From Pedobacter aquatilis (GTDB lineage: Bacteria > Bacteroidota > Bacteroidia > Sphingobacteriales > Sphingobacteriaceae), in contig NZ_JAUFPW010000001.1 of the NCBI RefSeq assembly GCF_030409415.1, forward strand, positions 1 to 61,249: a DNA stretch of 61,249 nt, in the 5' to 3' direction. Below the pieces are notes generated by a model. It had not been told where the DNA came from. It did no database searches and was given only the letters and a program-made list of their open reading frames with translations. Each line of letters begins with the position of its first letter. The first letter of the stretch is position 1. Position numbers and translations under genes: made by a program. Positions 19,195 through 28,071 of this stretch are shown here, piece after piece.

Positions 19195-19980
19195 TCAGTT
19201 CAGCTGATATTCTTCAAGTTTCCGATACAGTGTGGTCAGGCCAATGCCCAATACCCTTGATGCCTCGGTTTTGTTCCCGCCTGTATGCCGCAAAACCTTT
19301 TTGATATGCTGTCTTTCAACTGCCGCCATACTCATCCCCACATTATCCTTTTCCAGGTTGTGAAATTCAAAAGGCAAAAGGTCCGCTGTAACAATATTGC
19401 CATCGGCCAGAATGACCACCCGTTCCATTATGTTTTTCAATTCCCTGATATTTCCTTTCCAAGGGTAGTTGATAATCAGGTTAATAAAGTCCTTATCCAT
19501 GATCATTTCGCTTCGGTTTACCTTAATGGCAAATTCATCTAAATAATATTTGGCAATGGGAACGATATCTGAGCGCCGCTGTGCCAATGATGGCAATTCC
19601 AGAGAAAATACTGATAAGCGGTAATAAAGATCTGAGCGAAAAGTGCCTTTTTCTGCATCCTCTTTTAACGCTCTATTGGTCGCGGCAATGATGCGCACAT
19701 TGACCTTGCTGGTTTTGGTATCACCAATTTTTATAAAAGTCTGGCTTTCCAATACCCTGAGTAATTTGGCTTGTAAATCAATATTCATTTCCCCGATTTC
19801 ATCCAGAAAAAGCGTTCCTTCATTAGCCTCTTCGAGCAAGCCCTTTTTATCTTTAGAAGCGCCCGTAAAGGCCCCCTCTTTGTATCCGAAAAGTTCGCTC
19901 TCTAAAAGTTCGGGATTGAAACCACTGCAATTTAAGGCGACAAATGGCTTGAGCGACCGATCGCTCGCGTGATGGATGGC
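19195..19980 (-). pseudogene. Truncated sigma-54-dependent response regulator, AAA+ plus Fis helix-turn-helix
   Basis: The minus-strand frame runs from a stop at 19981-19983 to 19195 and encodes the C-terminal 261 residues of an NtrC-type activator: ALNCSGFNPELLESELFGYK, the sigma-54-contacting GAFTGA loop, Walker B TLFLDEIGEM, sensor I AATNR, and a Fis-type helix-turn-helix (GGNKTEASRVLGIGLTTLYR). Missing are the whole receiver domain, the Walker A GESGTGKE region and any ATG; only a TTG at 19839 or an internal ATG at 19788 could start it, both after the GAFTGA loop. In related genomes a full-length gene of this type precedes kdp. It is joined in frame to the stop of the GNAT gene. Confidence 0.8.
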
Positions 19981-20565
19981 CTAAAATTCGGTCTGTTCGT
20001 AAACGAGTGGTTGTGCGTTTATAAAATAATCTGGATCGAAAAGCATGGCCGTGCAAAGACAATTGCATTTTCCTTTACGCTGGAGAATATCATAGTTTAC
20101 ACACGATTTACAGCCCTCCCAAAACTGCTCATCGTGGGTGATTTCCGCAAAACTTACCGGTAGAAAACCCAGTTTTGAGTTCATACGCATGATGGCTGGT
20201 CCGGAAGTGATACTGAAAATTTTAGCATCGGGATATAAACGTCTGGAAAGCTTAAAAATCCTGTTCTTAATGGCTCTGGCCACTCCGGAATTTCTGAACT
20301 TTGGTGCTACGATAAGCCCAGAGTTGGATACAAAACGATCATTCTCCCAGCATTCCAAATAGGAAAAACCTACCCATTCTCCATTGCTGGTCAGCGCAAC
20401 CACCGCCTTTCCGCCAAGGATCTTACTTTCGACCGATTCAAAGCTACGGCGTGAGATTCCACTGCCCCTGGCCAATGCACTCTGGTAAGTCTCCTCGATG
20501 ATCTCGTTTATAAATTTAATATCCCGCTCATCGGCTATTCGTATAAATATAATCTGGTTATCCAT
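19981..20565 (-). CDS. GNAT acetyltransferase of the arginine-cluster type
   Basis: A 194-residue GNAT protein. The acetyl-CoA-binding core is SGLIVAPKFRNSGVARAIKN (about 82-101), followed by KIFSITSGPAIMRMNSKLGF. The C-terminal CKSCVNYDI and KCNCLCTAMLFDP cysteine clusters are characteristic of the GNAT protein encoded immediately before argG in many Bacteroidota. Here argG is absent downstream; instead the stop codon abuts the decapitated sigma-54 regulator. The last residues (about AQPLVYEQTEF) may have been acquired at the junction. Function: N-acetyltransfer linked to arginine biosynthesis by context in other genomes, not proven. Confidence 0.78.
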   Translation of the reverse strand: MDNQIIFIRIADERDIKFINEIIEETYQSALARGSGISRRSFESVESKILGGKAVVALTSNGEWVGFSYLECWENDRFVSNSGLIVAPKFRNSGVARAIKNRIFKLSRRLYPDAKIFSITSGPAIMRMNSKLGFLPVSFAEITHDEQFWEGCKSCVNYDILQRKGKCNCLCTAMLFDPDYFINAQPLVYEQTEF

Positions 20566-21149
20566 TATCTTAAAATTTCATGCCATGGCCGTTACAAAGG
20601 GAATGCCTAAGCCATGAGAAATTACAATTATGCCGCTCAGAGGCAAAAAAGGCATACATTTTTTTCTGTTGAGAAAAATTTCGTTCAATATCACTGCACC
20701 AAAATGAAAAGGAAAGTTTTCATTTTGGAAGGTTGCATAGCGGCAAACTGTACAAAACAAAAAACCAATTCTTCGGAATCGCAAATGGCACAGGTTTGGT
20801 ATTAGAAATCCAAAAAACAAAAAATGTTAACCGTAGAAAAAATTGGAGACACTTCCATGTATTCCCTGAAGTAAGTACTCGATAATATTATATTTTATAA
20901 CAGAAATGGACCAGGGCGAACAGAATTTCGGTATTAATGGGCAAAAGATTTTAGGAAAAACCTGGTCAGCGACCTTCAGCGAGAATTTGAAAGGGTGGTT
21001 TATTTATATGTACCAATCACAGCAAAACATGTAATTAATGATAAATCAATCTTACAAAAACGCAATACTAACTTTTGTAACAATTCCTCAACACTAAAAT
21101 ATTAGGCTATATTTGATTTTAATCATAAAATATCTTAATATATATCAAA
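20566..21149. other. Intergenic stretch, no supported gene
   Basis: Overlapping frames on both strands (20578-20820 minus, 20614-20805 plus) have no domain signature. Around 20930-21060 the plus strand contains a protein-like but stop-interrupted frame (WAKDFRKNLVSDLQREF, then VVYLYVPITAKHV), perhaps a gene remnant. Nothing else is recognisable. Confidence 0.4.
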
Positions 21150-23015
21150 ATGATCAAAAGCCTTTTAATGATATCCTTCATGTTTTTAATTGGTTGTCAA
21201 AATAAAAAAGCTAGCCTAAACTCAAAATGGGAAAAAATGGAAAGTCCACTTGCCTCATCAATAAGAAGCCTAGCAGAAGCAGATGATCATATCCTTTACG
21301 TTGCTACTACTTCGGGTATTTTCAAATCAAACGATGGTGGCAAAAATTGGAAAAGTTGCGGGTTATAAGGAAAGGTAGTTGACCAAATTATCGTTACAAG
21401 CTCTGGTACGCTCTTGGCTGGTGTGTATCGTTCTGGTTTATATCGATCAGATGATAAGGGTATAAATTGGTCATTGATAGGATTTGATAAAAATGTTTAT
21501 TTATACTCTATAATACAAAATATAGAAAACCAACTTTTTTTAACAGCAGCATTTATTGGCGAAGGCAATAACAATAATATTGCTACTGGAGTATTTAAGT
21601 CTGATGACGATGGAAGGTCATGGTCCCAAACTTCCTTTAAAAAGTTGGATCCAATTAATCTAAGCCAAACAAGCAAAGGAATTTTAATTGTTTCTACAAA
21701 AAAAGCTTCATATATTTCTAAAAACAAAGGGAAGAATTGGCTGCTGGCAGGAAAAGGTCTCCCTACCCATATTCCTATATCTGGGGTGGTAGAATTCAAT
21801 AATTTGCTGTTTGCATCACTTGGCGATCGTCAAGAAGAAAGTGGAAAAGTTCGAGGAGGCATATACTTTTCAAGAGATGATGGTTTAACTTGGTATCGAA
21901 GTGATAAGGGCATTGATACAAATTCACCAATCAGTTCGATTTTACTTCAAGACACAAGTCTTTACGCATCAGCAGGGTACGAACAAATAAATGGGGAAGT
22001 TGGTGTTTACAAATCTGTAGATAAAGGAAAGACATGGGTAATGGAAGAACTAAATGGGCAAATATGTAGATTCATAATGAGAATTAAGAGTGGTCAACTT
22101 GTTGTAGGAACGAATGGTAGAAGTCTGTATTTTTCAGATAAAATTGGAAATAAATTCTCACAAGTCGGGAATGGAATAGACAACTGGGAAACTTTCAGAA
22201 TTACAGGAGGCACATCCAATATTTTTGCAAGCGGCAATGGAATTTGGAAATTTTCCTTGAGCTCAAAACATTGGAAGCTGATACGAAAAGATGGGGGTAC
22301 CGATGTTGCCACGACCTCAAACGGTAACTTATTAATTTTCGAAAAAAATAAAATTTTAATCTCTGATGATGAAGGTAAAACTTGGCGTGGTGTAAAAGAT
22401 ATAAAAGGTGATTATGCAATCTTCAAACACCTCTCTGAAAAAATAATTGTTGTCAGTATAAGTAATAATGGCACTTGGTCTTCCATAGATAATGGTAAAA
22501 CATGGAAGAAATATATTTTAAACGGTTATACGAATTTTTCCACGCGTACTGCTGCATTGAATAGTCAACAGACTTTAATTATTAGTGGAAATAATGGCTC
22601 ACCCTTCACATTAAGATCTAAAAATAAAAGTACATTCTTTAAGAGAGTCAAATCTTTAGATTCTTTGGAGATTTGGGATTTTGCGACCACCAAAGATGTC
22701 ATTTATGCGGGAACATATGCTCATGGGGTATATAAATCCATAGATGATGGATTAACTTGGTCGGCAACCAACAATGGATTGAAAGTAAAAAATGAATATG
22801 TTACAGTAACCTCAATCACTCCAATAAATTTTAAAATCATCATTTGTACTACTTTGGATAAAGGAATTTTTATAACTAAAGATGGAGGCAAAAACTGGAA
22901 TCCATATACTGAAGGATTAAAAGACGAAAATTTTTGGACATTATTTTACGACCCTTTCAAAAGGATAATATATACAGCGTGCCCATCAGGCATATACAAA
23001 AGAAAAATTCAATAA
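21150..23015 (+). pseudogene. BNR/Asp-box beta-propeller lipoprotein gene with one in-frame stop
   Basis: A single reading frame of 621 codons is broken only by TAA at 21366-21368. It starts with a lipoprotein signal (lipobox LIGC, residue ~15). At least ten Asp-box repeats of type S-x-D-x-G-x-x-W are spread along it (SNDGGKNW, SDDKGINW, SDDDGRSW, SRDDGLTW, SVDKGKTW, SDDEGKTW, SIDNGKTW, SIDDGLTW, TKDGGKNW), the pattern of sialidase/VPS10/YCF48-like propellers. Residues on both sides of the stop continue one repeat (KSCGL, then GKVVDQ), so a CAA-to-TAA change is likely. Without readthrough, only a 72-residue peptide is made. Cell-surface location expected; ligand unknown. Confidence 0.8.
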
Positions 23016-23121
23016 TACCCAAAAAAAAGAGCTAGATTTTTAATACTAAAAGCTTATTTAATATAAGTTTTGTCTCAAAAAACGAATGTATCCTCAGTAG
23101 CTGATTCAGAAATAAATATTT

Positions 23122-24372
23122 CTAGAAATTTAAAGCATTTGTAGATTTAAGAAAAATTAAACCGTCAAAAGTTTCATCTTGCACAATGGCCCTGGATGTA
23201 TTTTCATCATCAAGTTTTGAAACGGAAAACGTTGCACCGATTTGACGCGTGGAGATAGACTTTTGTAACCATGATAAAACATCCGGATTTTGTTCAGAGC
23301 TCTTGAAATCCAACAGAAAATTATCCTTATCCAATTTATTAAAAGTGTATTCGATATATTTTTTATCGTTTTGTTCAACATAAAAGGTTTTTAATTGCTT
23401 AGTGTCCCGATCAGCAGCAGTTACATTTCCACGATAGAAACTCGTTCCTAATGCATAATAAAAAGCGCCATACGTCTTATTAAGCTCACTCCCCAAGCTT
23501 ACGCCAGATGAATTATGGTTTTTCCTTATGTGGAGGTTATGGGCCAAGAGTATGGTATTGCACGCTTTATTTTGTTTATATATTCGTGTAAAGTTTTCAG
23601 CCATTGTTTTATCCCTAAACTCAGACTGGTCTTTTCCGGGGCCGATTATTTTGTGATTCACTCTTTGCACAATGGTGTGTAATCCATTTAAGATAGTTTC
23701 TGACTCTTTCGATTCCTGGATTCTTAAATTAATTTGTACTTTTAAAGTATTAAGATTTTCCAGTTCATTTTTAGAAAACTTTGTTTTTGAGTAATCTGCC
23801 AGAAGTTTCAAACCTTCTTTTTCATCCAAAGTCAACGGGTTTTTCAGTACAGTTTTGCCCACAAGTAGATCATAGATAATCATTGGAGCCTGCATATCAC
23901 ATCCATAAAACTTTATTTTATTTTCCTCAGGTTTGTTCTGATTGTAAGCTTTGAGCCATTCTACAGTTGCAATGAAATCCTTATTGTTGAACATCCAGAA
24001 TCCCATAGCTTTGAGGGCAGTCTGAACTGATCCTTTTCCTTCGCAGATATATTCATTCATTGGTAACGTACTTGAATAATCGCATTCAAGCACAATCAGT
24101 TTATAATTGAGGTTTTCTACAAGGTTCTTAATTAATGATAATCTCAGGTCAATAAAATCTTTTGTTCCGTGCGTTGCCTCTCCGATGCCTATAACTTTAT
24201 TTCCAATTAAGACTTTACCTAAAGATTCTTTACTGATGGTATAACCCTGACTATTATTTGAATCAATAGCGATTATTTCATTGTTTAGTTCATTAATTAA
24301 GTTTTTTTGGGCCAAAGCAGAAAAGCTGGTTGATATAAATAAAACTACTAGTACGGTCAAATTATTGAGCAT
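23122..24372 (-). CDS. Erythromycin esterase family protein
   Basis: A 416-residue protein with a cleavable signal peptide ending SALAQ (about 22). The family motif GEATHGTKDF (64-73) carries the conserved Glu and His, and LIVLECDYSSTLPMNEYI and ILLAHNLHIRKN are further family blocks. Proteins of this family include macrolide esterases EreA/EreB but also many of unknown substrate (succinoglycan-like hydrolases). The secretion signal and genomic setting do not show resistance; treat it as a hydrolase of unknown substrate. Nearby genes do not form an operon with it. Confidence 0.82.
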   Translation of the reverse strand: MLNNLTVLVVLFISTSFSALAQKNLINELNNEIIAIDSNNSQGYTISKESLGKVLIGNKVIGIGEATHGTKDFIDLRLSLIKNLVENLNYKLIVLECDYSSTLPMNEYICEGKGSVQTALKAMGFWMFNNKDFIATVEWLKAYNQNKPEENKIKFYGCDMQAPMIIYDLLVGKTVLKNPLTLDEKEGLKLLADYSKTKFSKNELENLNTLKVQINLRIQESKESETILNGLHTIVQRVNHKIIGPGKDQSEFRDKTMAENFTRIYKQNKACNTILLAHNLHIRKNHNSSGVSLGSELNKTYGAFYYALGTSFYRGNVTAADRDTKQLKTFYVEQNDKKYIEYTFNKLDKDNFLLDFKSSEQNPDVLSWLQKSISTRQIGATFSVSKLDDENTSRAIVQDETFDGLIFLKSTNALNF

Positions 24373-24556
24373 AATGAGGAGATTGGTTCCTCGCTAACCT
24401 AGCAAAAAAATAATAATTTAAGAGCCCTAATCATCTTAAAATGTTGTCAGCACCCCTACACATCCGCAATACTATACTAGCCTATGGATTTCCGATGGGA
24501 AAATAAGATTGTTAATTTAGATATTGCCTCAAAAAACGCACATTATTTTCATGTTT

Positions 24557-24631
24557 AAGATAATTAGCAACTTTCGCCAATTCCTCAAATTAGTAATGAA
24601 AAAATTCAAAATTTGTCCATTAACGGCTACT
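24557..24631 (+). repeat. Dispersed ~76-nt repeat, copy B
   Basis: Aligned with 9783-9858 over nearly the whole length (shared GCAACTTTCGCCA, ATTTGTCCA and TAACGGCTACT). It is one base shorter. A terminator hairpin follows 5 bp downstream, compared with about 50 bp for copy A. Confidence 0.6.
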
Positions 24632-24635
24632 GATT

Positions 24636-24663
24636 AAAAGCTCATCAAAAGATGGGCTTTTTT
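24636..24663 (+). terminator. Terminator-like hairpin after repeat copy B
   Basis: AAAAGCTCATC and GATGGGCTTTT form an 11-bp stem with G-T pairing, followed by T residues. No plus-strand gene is immediately upstream, so it may belong to the repeat itself. Confidence 0.6.
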
Positions 24664-24750
24664 AGTTTAAAATTCAATATTCTTTCGCTAATCATAATCA
24701 TGGTCTATGAAACCAAAAACTGCAAATCTACCTGGTTTTTAATTACGATT

Positions 24751-24894
24751 TGTTAACCCTTTGGTGCAGATTTGTTAACCCCTGCTTAACCCTTTCTATA
24801 CCCATTGGTAACCCATTCGTAACCCTTTGGTAACCCATTCATAACCCTTTGGTAACCCCTTGCTTACTTAAAAGGTTAAGAAACCCTTAACAAG
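24751..24894. repeat. TAACCC-rich array with 11-bp period
   Basis: The core 24807-24861 is five consecutive 11-mers of the form (G/C)(G/A)TAACCC(A/T/C)TT: GGTAACCCATT, CGTAACCCTTT, GGTAACCCATT, CATAACCCTTT, GGTAACCCCTT. Looser copies (GTTAACCC, GCTTAACCC) extend it on the left and an inverted piece (AAAAGGTTAAG) on the right. The spacers are not unique, so it is not a CRISPR. Confidence 0.7.
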
Positions 24895-24958
24895 TACACT
24901 CCAAATGGTAAGGCAATATGAAATCAATCTGCTTGTAGGGAAAATCCAGTAATAAGGC

Positions 24959-25867
24959 TTACAAAGTAACTTTTGGAATATCATACCGATAAATCACAGC
25001 ATTTTTCCCTTCGCTGATGCAATAGTAAGCTTTTCCATCCGGTGTGAAACCAATGGCCTCCCCTTGCGGTTCCATCTTATAGGGAAGTATTGTAGGTTTT
25101 CCCTTCAAGGTTTGGGCAATTGATTCTTTACCATTTCGCAGCCAATAATAAACGGCTGTATAGGTTTTTAGAATGATTTGCCGTCCATCACGAGATATAT
25201 CTCCTGAAACTACATACTTGAACAGACCTCTGCCCGGGAGGAAAAGACTGCCCTGCTTTTTCATCGTAACAGTATCTTTGTTTTTGAAATTGAGGGATGC
25301 TGAATATATTCCGACGGTGTCCTGTCGTTTAGATACGATGATTAATTCTTTCGATATGGGATCGACCATTAAAGTTTCTGCATCTTGCGGACCATTGGGA
25401 TATTTTAAATGAACGGCTTCACTTTCGATCTGCATTTTACCGGAATACTTGCCCGGTTCTGGAAACCTATAGACTGTAATGTATGGGCGGTTATTCGCAT
25501 TGTCTCCAATATCGCCGAGATAGATATACCTTTTAGTTGTTACAGGGCCAGGGCCAATGGCAATATCTTCACAATCCGTTACACCTAAATGCTTTTTTGA
25601 AGCATGAGCTTTGAAATACAATGTTGATATTAAACTACCTTTAGCATTGATGGCAAAAAATCTGGAAGTATCTCCACTATCATTATGCACAAAGAATAAA
25701 TTGTCGTTTAAAATTGATATGCCGGATATTTCGCTAAGATCAGCAGAAATTATTTTAGCCGGTGTATTTTGTGCAAATGTAAAGCGACTAAAACATATTA
25801 GCAGCAAAGTTAAAGTTGAAATTCTGGCAGGCATACATACAGTCAATCTATCTTTGTAAAAGTTCAT
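24959..25867 (-). CDS. Secreted beta-propeller protein
   Basis: A 302-residue protein from the chosen ATG (25867), which places a signal peptide ending RFTFAQ near residue 33. The frame is open to 25978, but that adds 37 residues before the signal; an ATG at 25834 is also possible. The mature part has blade-like repeats (EISGISILNDNLFFVHNDSG, DCEDIAIGPG, DAETLMVDPISKELIIVSKR, EGEAIGFTPDGKAYY-like EAIGFTPDGKAYYCISEG), resembling the SdiA-regulated/phytase-like six-blade propellers. The substrate is unknown. No operon partners. Confidence 0.6.
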   Translation of the reverse strand: MNFYKDRLTVCMPARISTLTLLLICFSRFTFAQNTPAKIISADLSEISGISILNDNLFFVHNDSGDTSRFFAINAKGSLISTLYFKAHASKKHLGVTDCEDIAIGPGPVTTKRYIYLGDIGDNANNRPYITVYRFPEPGKYSGKMQIESEAVHLKYPNGPQDAETLMVDPISKELIIVSKRQDTVGIYSASLNFKNKDTVTMKKQGSLFLPGRGLFKYVVSGDISRDGRQIILKTYTAVYYWLRNGKESIAQTLKGKPTILPYKMEPQGEAIGFTPDGKAYYCISEGKNAVIYRYDIPKVTL

Positions 25868-25954
25868 TGCGGTTTTAGGGTTTGATATTTCGATAGCGAA
25901 TTTGAACATCCTTTTTCTTACTATCAAGGGGGATGACAAATTAATGTTTACGAA

Positions 25955-25986
25955 CAAAAAAAGAGCCTGATTTTGCATCAGGCTCT
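25955..25986 (-). terminator. Terminator of the Rieske/YceI operon
   Basis: AGAGCCTGAT/ATCAGGCTCT form a perfect 10-bp stem with a 5-nt loop; read on the minus strand it is followed by seven T. It lies 50 bp after the Rieske gene stop, at the end of the four-gene operon. Confidence 0.85.
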
Positions 25987-26036
25987 GTTGGATTCAAAAT
26001 AATTAAAATTACCCATCACATTTGGCATTCGACAAA

Positions 26037-26486
26037 TTATGCATTTGCTGTTAAGGTGGTTCCATCAAGGCTTAACGAATAAACTTTTAATGCTGCAGTT
26101 GTACCACCATCATTCGGCTGAGCCAAAATTGCACCGCCGGTGGTATACCTCGCACTGTGCAAATTACATTGTATGTAATTACTGGCTTGAATAAAACCAA
26201 GTGACCCACCTTGATGAGGGCAAACGGCCTGCGTTGCTACGAATGAAGTTGCTGCATTACCAGTTGCTGTGCGTATAAAGAGTATGCCACCAACTACTAT
26301 AGATGCACCTACCGTTAATAATTGTGTAGAGAGGTTAACGCTTGCGCCGCCTGCTGGAGGCGTTACACCGCTCGGTCCGTTTGGCTGTGGGTCGTTACTT
26401 TTACTACCGCAACCAGCAAAGCAACTACCTGTGCAAACTAAGGCAACCCCTAAACCAAGAGATTTGATAAATTCGTTACGTTCCAT
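26037..26486 (-). CDS. Rieske [2Fe-2S] lipoprotein
   Basis: A 149-residue protein with a lipobox (CFAGC, Cys26) and a Pro/Gly-rich linker. The cluster-binding motifs are Cys89-Pro-His91 and Cys107-Asn-Leu-His110, the minimal Rieske pair with a 15-residue gap. It should be a periplasm-facing, lipid-anchored electron carrier. The twin-arginine motif that often exports Rieske proteins is not present (MERNEFIKS has a single Arg). It is last in an operon of COG4315, YceI and DUF5777 genes, 11 bp after the last, which suggests electron transfer linked to these envelope proteins. Confidence 0.85.
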   Translation of the reverse strand: MERNEFIKSLGLGVALVCTGSCFAGCGSKSNDPQPNGPSGVTPPAGGASVNLSTQLLTVGASIVVGGILFIRTATGNAATSFVATQAVCPHQGGSLGFIQASNYIQCNLHSARYTTGGAILAQPNDGGTTAALKVYSLSLDGTTLTANA

Positions 26487-26497
26487 TTTTTTTAGTT

Positions 26498-27436
26498 TTA
26501 GTATATGTTAGATTGAATGTTTTTATTCTTTGATTTATAAAGGGTAAAATTTCTGGAGATTGTAAAACCAAAGCGAACGCCTCCATTTGTCCATGATTTT
26601 TTAGTATCAGGAATGAAGCTGTTCTCAGAGATATATTCTGAATTCATAAAATTTAATGAAAATACATGGCCTCCTGTTTCAATTTCTAAACCAACGCCTA
26701 GAGGGTTATAAAATTTTTGCACTAATGTTTTAGGGCGATTTAAGCCATTCACAAGAGTATAATCGGCCACAAACGATAACCTTTTGGTTAATTTTATCCG
26801 CCCAGCGAAACCTAAACTGAACAAGCCTTCTGGGTCGTTTATTTCAACTGTATTTTTTCTTAACAGTAAGGCTGGCGCCAATTGTAAAGAAATTCTATCG
26901 GTTACTCTTCTTGAAATTAATGGTTGTAAAAAGTACGAAAAGCGATTACCGTAAGAAGCAAATTCAGTGGTAGCAAAAGGTTTTCGGGTTATCCATGCCA
27001 TTTGAGCTAAAAAAGTAACATTTAAAGGGAAATTTTGGCCCGAACCTGAGTTTTGCTCAGCAATTTTATATTTAATAAAACCATTGTATAATTCATCATG
27101 CTTACTTCTACCTACACTTACGGTTAATTTATTAGTAATGCCATAATCAAAACCAATAAATAAATCGGAGGCAACATCTAAGCCGTAAAGGGTATGGCCA
27201 CTTCCAAATTCACCGCCAATATCTCCGAAATGATGACGAATCCGCATATCCAAATCATGCGCCTTTTGTGTTTCTGTAGAATGAGAAAGTACAATTCTGG
27301 TCGATTTGAATGTAGAACTACTTTTTTTTGAGGTGGTAGTATCTGCTATTGTTTTCAATAGTGAATCTGCCGATTGGCCAAAAAGCGCAGTGCTTAATAC
27401 CAAAAAAACGAGGATAATTGTAAAGTACTTGAACAT
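26498..27436 (-). CDS. DUF5777 family outer-membrane beta-barrel protein
   Basis: A 312-residue protein with a signal peptide ending FGQS. The sequence around RIRHHFGDIGGEFGSGHTLY and SDLFIGFDYGITNKLTVSVG is the DUF5777 signature; alternating strands continue to the C-terminus. The family has no established function. It lies 3 bp after the YceI gene and 11 bp before the Rieske gene, so the three are probably translated from one mRNA. Confidence 0.82.
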   Translation of the reverse strand: MFKYFTIILVFLVLSTALFGQSADSLLKTIADTTTSKKSSSTFKSTRIVLSHSTETQKAHDLDMRIRHHFGDIGGEFGSGHTLYGLDVASDLFIGFDYGITNKLTVSVGRSKHDELYNGFIKYKIAEQNSGSGQNFPLNVTFLAQMAWITRKPFATTEFASYGNRFSYFLQPLISRRVTDRISLQLAPALLLRKNTVEINDPEGLFSLGFAGRIKLTKRLSFVADYTLVNGLNRPKTLVQKFYNPLGVGLEIETGGHVFSLNFMNSEYISENSFIPDTKKSWTNGGVRFGFTISRNFTLYKSKNKNIQSNIY

Positions 27437-27439
27437 TTT

Positions 27440-28000
27440 TTAGGGTTTATGAGTTAGGTTTCCATTCACTTTTACATTAATAACTTTAGCAATTTTTGTA
27501 AAAACAAGGGTTGGGATTTCGATATTATGGTCGGTGCATGCCACATCAAAATTTGCCGATATATTTGCTTGTTTATTTTTGACGATAATTTTTACAGGAA
27601 TGCTTCTTGCTTTAGATTGCCCATGAATAGTTAAAGTTCCTTTGGCAACCGCACTATATTCCCCGTCATTTTTCCAATTTATATTTGGGTTTATTTTGCC
27701 TTTAAAAGATGCGGAAGGATACTTATTGCTTTCGAGATAATTTTCGTTAAAATGCTCCTGCATCAGTTTTTTTTCAAATTCGAAACTTTTTATTGCCACC
27801 TGAAAAGCAAAATCGCCTGTTGTAGCCACAACAACCGCTGCAGTTTTACTGCTTGATGCTTTAATATCTTCTATCGGTGTTTCTGAATAAAAAGATGTTG
27901 TTACATTGGATGCAAGGTAACTCTGTGCATTGACCGCCAAACATCTTAAAATAATAAAGGCAAGCAATACAGCTGCAATTACAAGTTTATTTACTTTCAT
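27440..28000 (-). CDS. YceI family periplasmic protein
   Basis: A 186-residue protein with a signal peptide ending NAQS (~27). The fold is the YceI lipocalin-like barrel: SASFKGKINPN, GTLTIHGQSKARSIPVKI and the end IAKVINVKVNGNLT match family blocks. YceI proteins bind isoprenoid lipids such as quinone precursors. Beside a Rieske protein, this raises the idea of a quinone-linked role, which is inference. It lies 71 bp downstream of the COG4315 gene. Confidence 0.86.
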   Translation of the reverse strand: MKVNKLVIAAVLLAFIILRCLAVNAQSYLASNVTTSFYSETPIEDIKASSSKTAAVVVATTGDFAFQVAIKSFEFEKKLMQEHFNENYLESNKYPSASFKGKINPNINWKNDGEYSAVAKGTLTIHGQSKARSIPVKIIVKNKQANISANFDVACTDHNIEIPTLVFTKIAKVINVKVNGNLTHKP

Positions 28001-28071
28001 GGTTATTTAATTTAATTACCAATGCATTTGAAAAAGGATACTCAAAACATTTTACAGAACAAAGCCACAGA

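Larger units (their letters stand above)
24373..24958. other. Repeat-rich intergenic stretch
   Basis: No gene. It holds, in order: a 14-nt sequence at 24525-24538 also found (one mismatch) at 23071-23084; copy B of a dispersed ~76-nt repeat; a plus-strand terminator hairpin; and a TAACCC-rich array with an exact 11-bp period. Confidence 0.6.

Noticed and set aside
19195..20565. A GNAT-sigma-54 activator fusion read through the TAG at 19981
   Set aside because: The two halves belong to unrelated pathways and the activator lacks Walker A, so a rearrangement junction is simpler than a functional fusion.
20578..20820. Small frames on both strands between the GNAT gene and the BNR gene
   Set aside because: They overlap each other, have no ribosome-binding or promoter signal and no recognisable motif.
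23122..24372. A macrolide-resistance gene
   Set aside because: The GEATHG motif gives family membership only; the protein is secreted, and the family is mostly of unknown substrate, so resistance is not claimed.
24751..24894. CRISPR-like array
   Set aside because: The period is only 11 bp, there are no unique spacers and no cas genes are in the window.
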